A stretch of 64,000 bases of DNA from CAURNT01 sp963526495 (GTDB lineage Bacteria > Fusobacteriota > Fusobacteriia > Fusobacteriales > Leptotrichiaceae): NCBI GenBank assembly GCA_963526495.1, contig CAURNT010000001.1:56407-120406 (forward strand). Reading direction: 5' to 3'. Both the position numbers and the translations under genes were made by a program. How positions within the stretch are numbered: position 1 is the stretch's first letter; every line of letters starts with the position of its first letter. Shown here piece after piece: positions 1 through 8,982 of this stretch. Below the pieces are notes generated by a model. The model was not told the DNA's origin. It did not search any database and saw only the letters and a program-made list of their open reading frames with translations.

Positions 1-1505
1 GTTTTCATAATTAATTCTGCTTCTTCAAGTGGCGCACTAACAAATGAGAAGTTTGCCATTACCTTAACATCTTTTATTTTTCTTCCAGGTACTTTTGTCT
101 TTTCATGTATAAGTTTTAATAACTTATTAACATTTAATCCGTCTTTTTCTCCAAGTGCTATGAATAATCTAGTATTATCATTCATTTCTACCTTAACATT
201 CTTAATTTTAGAATAACTTGAAGCTATAAACTCATCATCATATACATGACGAAGAAGAGATGCAACAACTGCTTCAGTATTTTTACCTTTAAGTATTTTT
301 TGAGCTAATTCTAAATATGGTTTATAATCATTTTCAAGCATAATTTCTTCAACTGAAGCAACTAATACTTCCTCTTTAGCTCTTAATATATCTTCTACAT
401 CTGGTATAGATTCTTTTTTTATATCAGACTTAGTCTCTCTTTTAATTTGAGCTAATTTTCTTGATTCTTGTGGAGTAACAAAAGTTATAGCTATACCTTT
501 ATTTCCAGCTCTTCCTGTTCTTCCAATTCTATGAACATAAGAGTCAGATTCTTGAGGTATAGAATAATTTATTACATGTGTAAGATTACTTACATCTATA
601 CCACGTGCTGCAACATCAGTTGCAACTAATATAGTTAATATTTTATTCTTAAATAAATCTAATGCTTTTTCACGTAAACCTTGTGTAATATCACCATGTA
701 TAGCTTCAGCATCATAATTACGTGCTTTTAATTTATTAGTTACTTCATCAACTTCTGATTTAGTTCTACAAAATACTATACCATAAAAATCTGGCTTATA
801 GTCTAAAACTCTACAAAGTGCTTCAAACTTATCTTCACGTCTTACCTCAAAATATATTTGTTCAGTAAGATTTGTTGTCAATTCTTTTTTCTTTACTTTT
901 AAAACCTTATGTTCTGGCATAAATCTTTTTGCTATTTCAGATATTGGTTTTGGTATAGTTGCAGAGAAAAATAACATTTTCTTATCTTCGTTAGTTGATT
1001 CAAGTATAAGTTCTATATCTTCTATAAATCCCATATTAAGCATTTCATCTGCTTCATCTAATACAAAATATTCAAGTTCATCCAACTTTAATACACCTTT
1101 ATTTATCATATCTATAACACGACCTGGTGTACCTACAACAATATCTACTCCTTTTTTAAGATTCTTAATTTGATTTTCTATAGAAGCTCCACCATAAACT
1201 GCTAAAACTCTAATATCTTTTTTACCTTTAAGAGAATATATTTCATCACTAACTTGATTTGCAAGTTCTCTTGTAGGCGCAAGTATTAACGCTTTAACCT
1301 TCTTGTTTGGCTTTATAGTTTCAAGTATAGGTATAGAAAAGGCAGCCGTCTTTCCTGTTCCTGTTTGAGCTTGACCTATTAAATGTGTTCTCTCCTTTAA
1401 TAGTTCAGGTATAACTAAGGCTTGTATTTCACTTGGTGATACAAATCCTTTTTCTTCTAATGCATTCAGCATTTCATTACTTAAATTGTAATCCTTAAAA
1501 TTCAT
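1..1505 (-). CDS. DEAD-box RNA helicase with C-terminal DbpA-type domain (3' end beyond left edge)
   Basis: ATP-dependent RNA helicase, probably acting in ribosome assembly or on structured mRNA. Reading leftward from the ATG at 1505 the frame stays open to base 1, about 500 codons. The helicase motifs appear in order: AQTGTGKT (Walker A), PTRELA, TPGR, DEAD, SAT, a VATDVAARGID segment and HRIGRTGR. After the second RecA-like domain the last visible residues (ANFSFVSAP) resemble the DbpA/CsdA RNA-binding domain, so this is a CsdA/DeaD-like protein and not a minimal helicase. The start codon follows directly on the rbgA stop (TAAATG), so the two are translationally coupled. The true C-terminus is outside the window. 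Family assignment is very secure; the exact orthologue is not. Confidence 0.95.
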   Translation of the reverse strand, partial: MNFKDYNLSNEMLNALEEKGFVSPSEIQALVIPELLKERTHLIGQAQTGTGKTAAFSIPILETIKPNKKVKALILAPTRELANQVSDEIYSLKGKKDIRVLAVYGGASIENQIKNLKKGVDIVVGTPGRVIDMINKGVLKLDELEYFVLDEADEMLNMGFIEDIELILESTNEDKKMLFFSATIPKPISEIAKRFMPEHKVLKVKKKELTTNLTEQIYFEVRREDKFEALCRVLDYKPDFYGIVFCRTKSEVDEVTNKLKARNYDAEAIHGDITQGLREKALDLFKNKILTILVATDVAARGIDVSNLTHVINYSIPQESDSYVHRIGRTGRAGNKGIAITFVTPQESRKLAQIKRETKSDIKKESIPDVEDILRAKEEVLVASVEEIMLENDYKPYLELAQKILKGKNTEAVVASLLRHVYDDEFIASSYSKIKNVKVEMNDNTRLFIALGEKDGLNVNKLLKLIHEKTKVPGRKIKDVKVMANFSFVSAPLEEAELIMK

Positions 1506-2381
1506 TTAATCCTTCTTTCCAAAATCTTCAGGCAATTCAAGTAAAAATCTACCCAATTTGCCCATTCTATATTCTTTTAAAATTCTTCTCGCTATAACGG
1601 TAAAATCAAATTCATCATTTTTTGATATACCTAATCTTTTTTCTAATATTTTTAATATTTCTATATTATCTTTCAGTGATATTTCTTCAATATTCAAATC
1701 ATATACTTTTACTAAATTTGAAAGTAAATCTCTATTTCTCATAATATCTAGTAACTTCATTACAACCTTTTCAAGTGGCAATACATCATCTTTTATAGAG
1801 CCTGTTATTGCCAAATTATATGCTACAACTTCATCTTCAAATTTTGGCCAAAGTATACCAGGAGTATCCAATAACTCAAATTTTTCATCTACACTTATCC
1901 ATTGTTTTCCTCTAGTAAAACCAGGTTTGTTTCCTACTTTTGCCTTGTTTTTATTTGAAAATTTATTTATAAACTTAGACTTACCAACATTAGGAATTCC
2001 TGCAATCAAAGCTCTTACAACCGTTTTTCTAAGACCTTTTTTCTTCATTTTTTCCAACTTCTCATTGTATATCTTATTTACAATATTCCTTAATTCAGAA
2101 AAATTCTTATTTTTCTCAACACTAAGTGGAATAAAATAATCAGCTATATCATTACTTAAAAAGTAATCTTCCCATTCCTTAAGTTTTCCTTCATCAACCA
2201 AATCTATTTTATTTAATACTAATACACGTACTTTATTTTTAGATAATTTTTCTATATCTGGATTCTTACTAGAAAGAGGTATTCTGGCATCTAATATTTC
2301 AATAACAATATCAACTATTTTTAAATTTTCTATCATCATATCCTTTGTCTTTTTCATGTGACCTGGATACCAATTAATCAT
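1506..2381 (-). CDS. rbgA: Ribosome biogenesis GTPase RbgA (YlqF)
   Basis: Circularly permuted GTPase needed for late 50S subunit assembly. The permuted order is visible: the G4 motif NKID (about residues 57-60) comes before the G1 P-loop GIPNVGKS and the G3 DTPG. The N-terminus MINWYPGHM is the family signature, so I place the start at 2381, giving 291 aa, close to the usual length. Upstream in-frame ATGs at 2390-2396 sit in a run of ATG triplets next to an AAGGA Shine-Dalgarno, and 2390 has better spacing, so the start is uncertain by three codons. The start overlaps the end of rsmI by 8 bases, and the helicase follows without a gap. Confidence 0.93.
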   Translation of the reverse strand: MINWYPGHMKKTKDMMIENLKIVDIVIEILDARIPLSSKNPDIEKLSKNKVRVLVLNKIDLVDEGKLKEWEDYFLSNDIADYFIPLSVEKNKNFSELRNIVNKIYNEKLEKMKKKGLRKTVVRALIAGIPNVGKSKFINKFSNKNKAKVGNKPGFTRGKQWISVDEKFELLDTPGILWPKFEDEVVAYNLAITGSIKDDVLPLEKVVMKLLDIMRNRDLLSNLVKVYDLNIEEISLKDNIEILKILEKRLGISKNDEFDFTVIARRILKEYRMGKLGRFLLELPEDFGKKD

Positions 2382-3054
2382 TGTACTCATCATCATCCTT
2401 ACTAGCAATAAAAAGCACTATTTCACCTTTAATATTTCTATTTTCAAGTAATTTAATTACATCATTTACCCGACCTCTAATAATTTCTTCATAAATTTTA
2501 GTTAATTCTCTAGTTATTACAACATATCTATTACCTAAATAATTTTCAATATCTTTTAAAGTTTTAACTATTCTATTAGGTGATTCTAATATTATTATTG
2601 CTCTTTCTTCTTCTTTTAGTTTTAAAAACAAGGTTTGACGACCTTTTTTCTTAGGAAGAAAACCTTCATAAGCAAGTCGTCTTGTATCTATTCCTGCAAT
2701 AGATGCACCCGTTGTAATAGATGATGGTCCTGGAATAGAGGTAACCTTAATTCCATTTTTCAAAGCACTATCTACAAGTTCATAACCTGGATCTGATATA
2801 CAAGGCATACCTGCATCTGTTACTATTGCAATATTTTTATCTTCTTTCAATAGTCCTATAATATTTTCTATTTGATGTTGTTTATTATGTTCATGATATT
2901 GATAAACTTTAGTATCAATTTCATAATGTTGAAGAAGTTTTCTTGTAACTCTTGTATCTTCTGCAAAAATATATTCAACTTCTTTTAATGTTTTTATTGC
3001 CCTAAAGGTAATATCTTCTAAATTACCTATTGGCGTTCCTACAATATATAGCAT
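2374..3054 (-). CDS. rsmI: 16S rRNA 2'-O-methyltransferase RsmI
   Basis: SAM-dependent tetrapyrrole-methylase-fold enzyme that 2'-O-methylates C1402 of 16S rRNA in the decoding centre. The N-terminus has the family signature GTPIGNLEDIT, followed by EDTRVTRKLL and a SIPGPSSITTG segment. At 226 aa it is shorter than the E. coli enzyme (286 aa), lacking most of the C-terminal extension; short forms of this kind occur in low-GC bacteria. It begins 6 bases after the ctp protease stop and overlaps rbgA, in an operon of RNA-modification and ribosome-assembly genes. Confidence 0.94.
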   Translation of the reverse strand: MLYIVGTPIGNLEDITFRAIKTLKEVEYIFAEDTRVTRKLLQHYEIDTKVYQYHEHNKQHQIENIIGLLKEDKNIAIVTDAGMPCISDPGYELVDSALKNGIKVTSIPGPSSITTGASIAGIDTRRLAYEGFLPKKKGRQTLFLKLKEEERAIIILESPNRIVKTLKDIENYLGNRYVVITRELTKIYEEIIRGRVNDVIKLLENRNIKGEIVLFIASKDDDEYND

Positions 3055-3060
3055 ATATAC

Positions 3061-4452
3061 CTACTTTTTATTACTTTCTTCAAGTATTAAATCTTTCTTA
3101 GTCTTTTTATCTTTATTAGCATCTTCTGGTTTAGGATCAGATTTAACTTCTTTACCAAGTAAAACATCTATTGCTGCTTTTAACTGAACATCACCTTTTT
3201 TTAGAATTTCATCTGCTTTTTCTTCACCCTCAGTTTCTACTAATATTTTTTTTATTTCTTTTTGTCTATTTTCTTTTGCAAGTTCAGTTTCTGTACTATA
3301 CCCTTTACTTGATAAAAGATTATTCATATTAATATATATATTTGGCTCTATACCTTTTTTATTTATATTATTATTTTTAGGTGTTGCATATTCAGCTATT
3401 GTAAGTTTTATTGCATCATCACTTCCAGGATAGTTATATATTCCTTGTGCTACTCCTTTACCAAATGTTTTTTCTCCTATAATAGTTGCACGTTTATAGT
3501 CTTTTAAAACTCCTGTAACAATTTCTGAAGCAGATGCTGATCCACGATTTACAAGTACAGTCATTTCACCTTTAAATATTTGTTCTCCTACTCTTTTATA
3601 TTCATTATTATTTCCACTTTTTGTTTTAAGGGTTACTATTAAATCTTCTGAAACAAATAACGAAGCTATTTCAACTGCTTCTTGAAGAGAACCACCAGGA
3701 TTTGTTCTTAAATCAAATACTAATTTTTTCATTCCTTGTTTTTGTAATTCTAAAATTGCATTTTTTATTTCTGGTCCTGTTTTACTACCAAAATTTAGTA
3801 AACTTATATATCCTATTCCATTTTTTTTATCAATCATTCTATATTCAACATTTTCAAGTTTTATTATTTCACGAGTAAGTGTTATTTCTAATGGTTTTTT
3901 TAACCCTTTTCTATATATTTCAACTTTAACTTTAGTCCCTGGATCTCCTTTAAGTTTTTTAGAAGTTTCAGTTGCTGTTAAATTTAATATATCTTCTCCA
4001 TCAACTTTTGTAAGTATATCACCAATTTGTATACCAGCTCTAAAAGCAGGAGTCCCTATAAATGGAGAAATAACTTCCATATAGTCTCCTTTTTCTTTTC
4101 TAATTGACATACCTACTCCACCATAAACTCCATCCATACCTTCATTTAATTCTTGAAGTTCTTTAGCTGTTAAATATTCAGAATAAGGATCTTCTAAACT
4201 TTTAACCATACCACGAAGTGCTGCTTCGTATAATTTTTCTTTACTTGTATCAGCACTACCTACCCAACGATCATTAATATAGTTTATTGTTTGTATTAAT
4301 TTATTAATATTTTTTAAATCCACTACAGCATTTGCTCTTTGCTCTGCTTGTACTTTTTTAACTTCTTGATTTACTTTTTCTTCTGAATATGTTATATATC
4401 CAAGAAAAGCTATGAAAGTTAACATCATTAATTTTTTCTTATTTATTTTCAT
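3061..4452 (-). CDS. Carboxy-terminal processing protease (S41 family)
   Basis: Exported serine protease of the CtpA/Prc family, which trims or degrades envelope proteins from their C-termini. Residues 1-25 form a signal peptide or membrane anchor (KKKLMMLTFIAFLGYITY). A PDZ domain follows (GVYGGVGMS to GDILTKVDG), then the S41 catalytic core with the nucleophile region GSASASEIV and the general-base region GEKTFGKG, and a Lys-rich hydrophilic tail. I chose the ATG at 4452 because AAAGGTG lies just upstream; a GTG at 4461 is less well placed. The start overlaps the end of tlyA. It is the only envelope enzyme in an RNA-related operon. Confidence 0.93.
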   Translation of the reverse strand: MKINKKKLMMLTFIAFLGYITYSEEKVNQEVKKVQAEQRANAVVDLKNINKLIQTINYINDRWVGSADTSKEKLYEAALRGMVKSLEDPYSEYLTAKELQELNEGMDGVYGGVGMSIRKEKGDYMEVISPFIGTPAFRAGIQIGDILTKVDGEDILNLTATETSKKLKGDPGTKVKVEIYRKGLKKPLEITLTREIIKLENVEYRMIDKKNGIGYISLLNFGSKTGPEIKNAILELQKQGMKKLVFDLRTNPGGSLQEAVEIASLFVSEDLIVTLKTKSGNNNEYKRVGEQIFKGEMTVLVNRGSASASEIVTGVLKDYKRATIIGEKTFGKGVAQGIYNYPGSDDAIKLTIAEYATPKNNNINKKGIEPNIYINMNNLLSSKGYSTETELAKENRQKEIKKILVETEGEEKADEILKKGDVQLKAAIDVLLGKEVKSDPKPEDANKDKKTKKDLILEESNKK

Positions 4453-5182
4453 TTTTATCACCTTTTATTACATATATTAAAAATTCTTTATTTCCTTTAG
4501 TCCCCTTTATTGGTGAATCTATAACTTCTTTTACTATATATCCACTATCAATAAATGAATGAACTACTTTCTTTATTGCTTCATCATGATATTTTTCTTC
4601 AATTACTATACCATTTCTTGAAATTTTATCTGGAGTTAATTCAAATTGTGGTTTAATAAGAGCAATTACTCCAAAATTATCTTTACCAAAATTTTCAAAA
4701 TACTGTATAACTTTAGTTAAAGAAATGAATGAAACATCTATTACAATATAGTCTACCTTATCATCTATTATTAAATCTCTAATATGAATTTGTTCAAGAG
4801 ATATTACCTTTTCATTATTCTTTAAGGTATAATCTAATTGATTTGTACCTACATCATTAGCATATACCAACTTAGCTCCATATTGTAAGGCACAATCAGT
4901 AAACCCACCAGTTGATGCACCTATATCTAATATTTTTTTATCATTAAAATCTAAATTCCAATAATTTATAGCTTTTTCAAGTTTTAATCCACCACGACTG
5001 ACATATTTTAATTTATTTTTTATTCTAATATCCTTAATATTTTCCTCTTTAAATTGACTACCCGGTTTAGTTTCGGCTTTATCGTTTATTATAACATTAC
5101 CAACCATTATTTCACGTTTAGCTTTTTCACGACTATCAAAATAACCAAGTTCAACTAATAATACATCTAAACGCTTTTTCAT
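4439..5182 (-). CDS. tlyA: TlyA family rRNA 2'-O-methyltransferase
   Basis: S4 RNA-binding domain at residues 1-60 (KRLDVLLVELGYFDSREKAK) followed by an FtsJ/RrmJ-like SAM methyltransferase domain with KILDIGASTGGFTDC (motif I) and a YIVIDVSFIS segment. TlyA enzymes 2'-O-methylate 16S and/or 23S rRNA and set capreomycin susceptibility; the old name hemolysin A survives in databases. The length (247 aa) is near the family norm. It overlaps the divergent PAP2 gene upstream (4 bases) and ctp downstream, so it lies mid-operon. Confidence 0.93.
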   Translation of the reverse strand: MKKRLDVLLVELGYFDSREKAKREIMVGNVIINDKAETKPGSQFKEENIKDIRIKNKLKYVSRGGLKLEKAINYWNLDFNDKKILDIGASTGGFTDCALQYGAKLVYANDVGTNQLDYTLKNNEKVISLEQIHIRDLIIDDKVDYIVIDVSFISLTKVIQYFENFGKDNFGVIALIKPQFELTPDKISRNGIVIEEKYHDEAIKKVVHSFIDSGYIVKEVIDSPIKGTKGNKEFLIYVIKGDKNENK

Positions 5183-5637
5183 AATAAATATCCTTTAAAT
5201 AAAAAAGGTATAACTATACCTAATATAGCTCCCATTAAGACCTCTAAAGGAGTATGTCCTAAAAACTCCTTCAATTCTTGAATTTCATCAGCATTATATA
5301 GTCTTCTTTCTTCCAATAATCTATTTAATATTTTTGCGTGTTTCCCAGCTTCTTGCCTTACCCCAGTTGCATCATACATTGTAACAATAGCAAATATAGC
5401 AGCTATTGCAAACTCTACACTATGTATACCTTTTAATAAAGCAACTGATGTTGCTAAGGTAACAGTTGATGAAGAATGAGAACTCGGCATTCCCCCTGTT
5501 GTAAATATTTTTGTAAAATCAAACCTACCTGTTTTAAATATTGGTACTATACATTTATATACTTGAGCTGCAAAAGCACTTAAAAACACTAAATCTAAAA
5601 CTTTATTAGATAATATTATTCCTCCATTATCTAGCAT
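5179..5637 (-). CDS. Divergent PAP2 family membrane protein (DUF212)
   Basis: Small integral membrane protein (152 aa) of the divergent PAP2 family. The family's conserved block GGMPSSHSS is present, followed by hydrophobic helices (FAIAAIFAIVTMYDATGVR) and an R-Q-E-A-GKHA segment, then HTPLEVLMGAILG near the C-terminus. These match a PAP2 phosphatase-like core, although activity of this family is not well established. A start at 5637 is favoured by TAGGAGAG six bases upstream; the longer open frame to 5700 lies inside yhbY. It begins inside the last codons of yhbY and overlaps tlyA. Confidence 0.88.
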   Translation of the reverse strand: MLDNGGIILSNKVLDLVFLSAFAAQVYKCIVPIFKTGRFDFTKIFTTGGMPSSHSSSTVTLATSVALLKGIHSVEFAIAAIFAIVTMYDATGVRQEAGKHAKILNRLLEERRLYNADEIQELKEFLGHTPLEVLMGAILGIVIPFLFKGYLL

Positions 5638-5968
5638 TATTAACTCTCCTACTCTTTTTAAAATCATAGAATTCTTGTGTAATTTCACCAGGTTTACCAT
5701 TTTCTATTTTTTCTTTAAAAAATATCATTGTTTTACCTACAGAACCTATAAAAATAGAATTTGAAGAAGATTCTATTTGTTCTATAATTTCATTATTTAC
5801 ATCTTCTAAACTATTTTGTAATAATTTTATCTTCATTAATTCATTTTTCTTTATATATGCTGAAATACTTTCTAAAACACTATCTGTAACTCCTTCTTTA
5901 CCAATTCTAACTACTGCTTCTAAATTATGAGCTCTTTTTCTTAAAAAGTTTCTTTCTTTACTATTCAA
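5627..5968 (-). CDS. yhbY: YhbY family RNA-binding protein (CRM domain), TTG start
   Basis: Small CRM-domain protein (113 aa) that associates with pre-50S ribosomal particles in other bacteria. The CRM core is clear: RKRAHNLEAVVRIGKEGVTDSVLESI, with the GxxG-like IGKEG loop, then LMKIKLLQNS and SNSIFIGSVGKTMIFF. The frame is open upstream to 6085, but the upstream part has no homology and no ribosome site. A TTG at 5968 has AAAGGAG six bases upstream, so I take the non-ATG start. It is the first gene of the ribosome-assembly operon and has a promoter at 5999-6028. Confidence 0.9.
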   Translation of the reverse strand: MNSKERNFLRKRAHNLEAVVRIGKEGVTDSVLESISAYIKKNELMKIKLLQNSLEDVNNEIIEQIESSSNSIFIGSVGKTMIFFKEKIENGKPGEITQEFYDFKKSRRVNNAR

Positions 5969-5998
5969 TATATTCTCCTTTATTAATTTTTTACTTTT

Positions 5999-6028
5999 AT
6001 TATACCATAATATAGCTTTTTTTGCCAA
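5999..6028 (-). promoter_or_regulatory. Promoter of the yhbY operon
   Basis: On the minus strand, TTGGCA (6023-6028) and TATAAT (5999-6004) are separated by 18 bases. The -10 ends 30 bases before the yhbY TTG start. It is the only consensus-like promoter seen ahead of the seven-gene operon. Confidence 0.7.
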
Positions 6029-6056
6029 ATAAAAAGGAGATTTATAAGATATAAAA

Positions 6057-6092
6057 ATACACCTTGAGTCTAATTTAAAGACCAAGGTGTAT
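6057..6092 (-). terminator. Rho-independent terminator of rpsO
   Basis: Inverted repeat ATACACCTTG(A)GTC ... GACCAAGGTGTAT (plus-strand view), about 13 paired bases with one bulge and a 9-base loop, just after the rpsO stop. A T-rich run follows in the minus direction. Confidence 0.85.
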
Positions 6093-6100
6093 ATCTTAAA

Positions 6101-6364
6101 CTATTTTCTAATTCCTAATTTTTCTATTAATTCTCTATATTCATCAAGATTTCTATTTTTTATGTAGTTTAATAATCTTCTTCTTTTTCCTACTAATTTT
6201 AATAATCCTGCTCTTGAATGAACATCTTTAAAGTGAAACTTTAAATGTTCTGTTAAATGAGATATTCTTTCTGTTAATATTGCTACTTGTACATTTGCTG
6301 ATCCTGTATCTTTAGAATCTTTACCAAATTCTGCAATAATTTCTGCTTTTGTTTTCATTGCCAT
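6101..6364 (-). CDS. rpsO: 30S ribosomal protein S15
   Basis: Primary rRNA-binding protein of the 30S platform. The 87-residue product has the S15 signature blocks FGKDSKDTGSANVQVAILT, HLKFHFKDVHSRAGLL and KRRRLLNYIKN. The start at 6364 follows AGGAGG at a spacing of 7. The gene stands alone: its own promoter lies at 6444-6472 and its own terminator at 6057-6092. The leader holds a hairpin (6397-6426) that could be an S15 feedback site. No pnp gene follows. Confidence 0.97.
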   Translation of the reverse strand: MAMKTKAEIIAEFGKDSKDTGSANVQVAILTERISHLTEHLKFHFKDVHSRAGLLKLVGKRRRLLNYIKNRNLDEYRELIEKLGIRK

Positions 6365-6396
6365 TTTATTTCCTCCTAATATATATTATCTAAACC

Positions 6397-6426
6397 AAGC
6401 ATATATTTGGCATTAAGTATATGCTT
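6397..6426 (-). promoter_or_regulatory. Hairpin in the rpsO 5' leader
   Basis: AAGCATATA (6397-6405) and TATATGCTT (6418-6426) form a perfect 9-bp stem around a 12-base loop between the rpsO promoter and its Shine-Dalgarno. S15 represses its own translation through leader structure in several bacteria, by unrelated folds. A role here is inferred from position only. Confidence 0.4.
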
Positions 6427-6443
6427 CGTATAAATTCATTGTT

Positions 6444-6472
6444 ATTCTAGCATAGTTTTAGCATTATGTCAA
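6444..6472 (-). promoter_or_regulatory. Promoter of rpsO
   Basis: Minus strand TTGACA (6467-6472), 17-base spacer, TAGAAT (6444-6449), near sigma-70 consensus. It lies just past the livF stop at 6488. I see no terminator between livF and this promoter, so some read-through from the liv operon into rpsO is possible. Confidence 0.8.
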
Positions 6473-6487
6473 ATAATTAATAATCTT

Positions 6488-7201
6488 TCAGCCCCCTAAA
6501 TAGACTTTCTTTATAATATCATTATTAGCTATTTCACTTCCTTTACCTTCAAGAACTATTTTACCAACTTCTATAACATAAGCCCTATCAGATATTTCTA
6601 ATGATTTTTTAGCATTTTGTTCAACTAAAAGTATTGTTGTTTTACCTTCTTTATTTATTCTCTTAATTATCTCAAATATTTCTTTAACTAATAAAGGTGA
6701 TAATCCCATAGATGGTTCATCAAGTAATAAAAGCTTAGGCTTAGACATCAATGCACGTCCTATAGCTAACATTTGTTGCTCTCCTCCACTCATAGTTCCA
6801 GATAATTGATTTTTTCTTTCTTTTAATCTAGGAAATAAGTCAAATACTTTTTTCAATTCTTCTTGAAATTCATTTTTAGATCTTGTATATGCACCAATTT
6901 CTAAATTTTCCATAACAGTTAAATCAGTAAATATACGTCTCCCTTCTGGAACATGTGCCATACCCATAGGTACTAATTTATGAGCCTTAACATTATTTAT
7001 ACTCTCTCCATTTAATACTACTTCTCCTGATTTAATAGGTAATATATTAGATATAGCATTAAGTATAGTTGTTTTACCTGCACCGTTAGCCCCTATAAAA
7101 GAAACAATTTCTCCTTCTTTAATATAGAAAGAAATATCTTTTATTGCATGTATCTTATCATAAAATACATTTATTTCATTTACTTCTAAAATTTTACTCA
7201 T
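6488..7201 (-). CDS. livF: Branched-chain amino acid ABC transporter ATP-binding protein LivF
   Basis: Second cytoplasmic ATPase of the high-affinity branched-chain amino acid importer. Motifs: Walker A GANGAGKTT (about 37-45), signature SGGEQQ, Walker B LLLLDEPS and switch LVEQNAKK. The LivF type is shown by HVPEGRRIF and by the short 237-aa length. It is the last gene of livKHMGF, 2 bases after livG. Confidence 0.95.
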   Translation of the reverse strand: MSKILEVNEINVFYDKIHAIKDISFYIKEGEIVSFIGANGAGKTTILNAISNILPIKSGEVVLNGESINNVKAHKLVPMGMAHVPEGRRIFTDLTVMENLEIGAYTRSKNEFQEELKKVFDLFPRLKERKNQLSGTMSGGEQQMLAIGRALMSKPKLLLLDEPSMGLSPLLVKEIFEIIKRINKEGKTTILLVEQNAKKSLEISDRAYVIEVGKIVLEGKGSEIANNDIIKKVYLGG

Positions 7202-7203
7202 AA

Positions 7204-7962
7204 CTAATCACCTAAATAAGCCTTTATAACTTCAGGGTTATTTTGAATTTCTAAAGGATTTCCTTTCGCTATTATTTCTCCAAAATTAAGAACATATAAT
7301 CTTTCACATATACCCATAACTAAATCCATATCATGTTCAATTAAAAGTATTGAAATACCCATATTATCTCTAATATTTCTTATTATTTCCATCAATTCCT
7401 GTGTTTCATTAGGATTCATACCAGCAGCTGGTTCATCTAATAATAATAATTTTGGATTACAAGCTAGTGCTCTTGCTATTTCTAATTTTCTTTGATTACC
7501 ATAAGATAATGAATCAGCTCTATTGTTAGCCATAGATTCTAAATCAAACATCCTAAGATATTCTAACGCTTTTTTTGTTAATTCTGATTCCATATTTCTA
7601 AATTTCTTTGTTCTAAATATAGCAGCTAAAGTTGAATAATTTTCTTTTTGATCAAGAGATATTCTAACATTATCTAATACGCTAAGTTGCTTATATATTC
7701 TAATATTTTGAAAAGTTCTAGAAATACCAAGTTCAACTATTTTATTAGTTTTCAAATTAAAAGTATTAACTCCTGATATCTTAATACTTCCCTCCGTAGG
7801 TTTATATACTCCTGTCAAAAGATTAAATACTGAAGTTTTACCAGCACCGTTAGGTCCTATTAATCCAACTAATTCACCTTCATTTATTTCCATATTTAAG
7901 TTATTTACAGCTCTTAATCCTCCAAAATCTATACTTAGATTTTCTGTTTTTAGTAATTCCAT
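7204..7962 (-). CDS. livG: Branched-chain amino acid ABC transporter ATP-binding protein LivG
   Basis: First ATPase of the Liv importer, 252 aa. Walker A is GPNGAGKTS, the signature region is LSYGNQRKLEIARAL, Walker B LLLLDEPAAGMNP, and switch IEHDMDLVMG. The divergent YGNQ signature and the AAGMNP sequence after Walker B are characteristic of LivG. Its start overlaps the livM stop by one base, and livF follows after 2 bases. Confidence 0.95.
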   Translation of the reverse strand: MELLKTENLSIDFGGLRAVNNLNMEINEGELVGLIGPNGAGKTSVFNLLTGVYKPTEGSIKISGVNTFNLKTNKIVELGISRTFQNIRIYKQLSVLDNVRISLDQKENYSTLAAIFRTKKFRNMESELTKKALEYLRMFDLESMANNRADSLSYGNQRKLEIARALACNPKLLLLDEPAAGMNPNETQELMEIIRNIRDNMGISILLIEHDMDLVMGICERLYVLNFGEIIAKGNPLEIQNNPEVIKAYLGD

Positions 7963-8981
7963 TATTTCACCACCTTATTTTTTATCCTCTTTAAAAATGA
8001 GAATAGTTTAGGTATAGTAAACTCTGATGTACCTAATATACCATCTTTCTTAAATATCATTAAAAATATTAGTATTAAAGAATATATTAAAAGTCTATAC
8101 TCTGAAACCGATCTTAATATTTCATTTAATAAAGTTAGGAAAGTCGCAGAAACAACAGCACCTGTAATACTACCAAGACCTCCTAACACAACCATAACTA
8201 ATATTTCTATAGAGAATACAAAATTGAATTTATCAGGTGTTAAACTTCCTAAATTATGTGCAAATAAAGAACCACCAATACCAGCAAAAAATGCAGAAAG
8301 TATAAATCCATAAATCTTCGCTTTATTAATATCTACTCCCATATTTTCTGCAGCTATTTCATTTTCTCTAATAGATAATAGTAATCTACCTTTTTTAGAA
8401 ATCAATATCATTATTAATACAATAGATGATAAAACAACTATTAAATACACATTATTAAATGTTGTAATATTAGGAATACCATTTAATCCTGCTGCACCAC
8501 CTAAAAAATCAATATTTTGTATTATATATTTAATTATTTCACCAAAAGCAAGAGTAATTATAGCAAGATAATCCCCTCTAAGTCTTAAAGTTATAGACGA
8601 TAAAAATAATCCTGAAAATCCTGCTATTATTCCTCCAAATATAGTTACTATAAGTAAATGTAAATCTGAATTTAATGAATATTTTTGAAGAAATATAGAT
8701 AAAATACTTGCAGAATAGGCTCCAATAGATATAAATCCTGCATGACCTAAATTAAGTTCTCCCATTACTCCTGATACTACATTTAAACTTAATGCAAATA
8801 AAATATATATTAAAATATTTACATATATACCAGCCTTATAACTAAATATATCATCGCCAAGTATTGAATAAGCAAGACATAAATAAAGTAAAGCTAAAAG
8901 TAGAAAACTTGTAATATAGTTTTTCTTATTTATATTTTTTAAATTTTCAGCATAATTTCTAATTTTTAAAGTATTCTCCAT
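7962..8981 (-). CDS. livM: Branched-chain amino acid ABC transporter permease LivM
   Basis: Inner-membrane permease, 339 aa, with about nine predicted membrane segments. The conserved blocks are ALSLNVVSGVMGELNLGH, RLRGDYLAIITLAFGEI (the cytoplasmic loop that contacts the ATPase) and VVLGGLGSITGAV. It pairs with LivH to form the channel. Spacing to livH is 1 base and to livG a 1-base overlap, so expression is tightly coupled. Confidence 0.95.
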   Translation of the reverse strand: MENTLKIRNYAENLKNINKKNYITSFLLLALLYLCLAYSILGDDIFSYKAGIYVNILIYILFALSLNVVSGVMGELNLGHAGFISIGAYSASILSIFLQKYSLNSDLHLLIVTIFGGIIAGFSGLFLSSITLRLRGDYLAIITLAFGEIIKYIIQNIDFLGGAAGLNGIPNITTFNNVYLIVVLSSIVLIMILISKKGRLLLSIRENEIAAENMGVDINKAKIYGFILSAFFAGIGGSLFAHNLGSLTPDKFNFVFSIEILVMVVLGGLGSITGAVVSATFLTLLNEILRSVSEYRLLIYSLILIFLMIFKKDGILGTSEFTIPKLFSFLKRIKNKVVK

Positions 8982-8982
8982 C

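Noticed and set aside
1558..2139. Plus-strand open frame of 193 codons
   Set aside because: It lies antisense to rbgA, has no ribosome site and reads as low-complexity Ser/Phe/Ile sequence; an artefact of AT-rich coding on the other strand.
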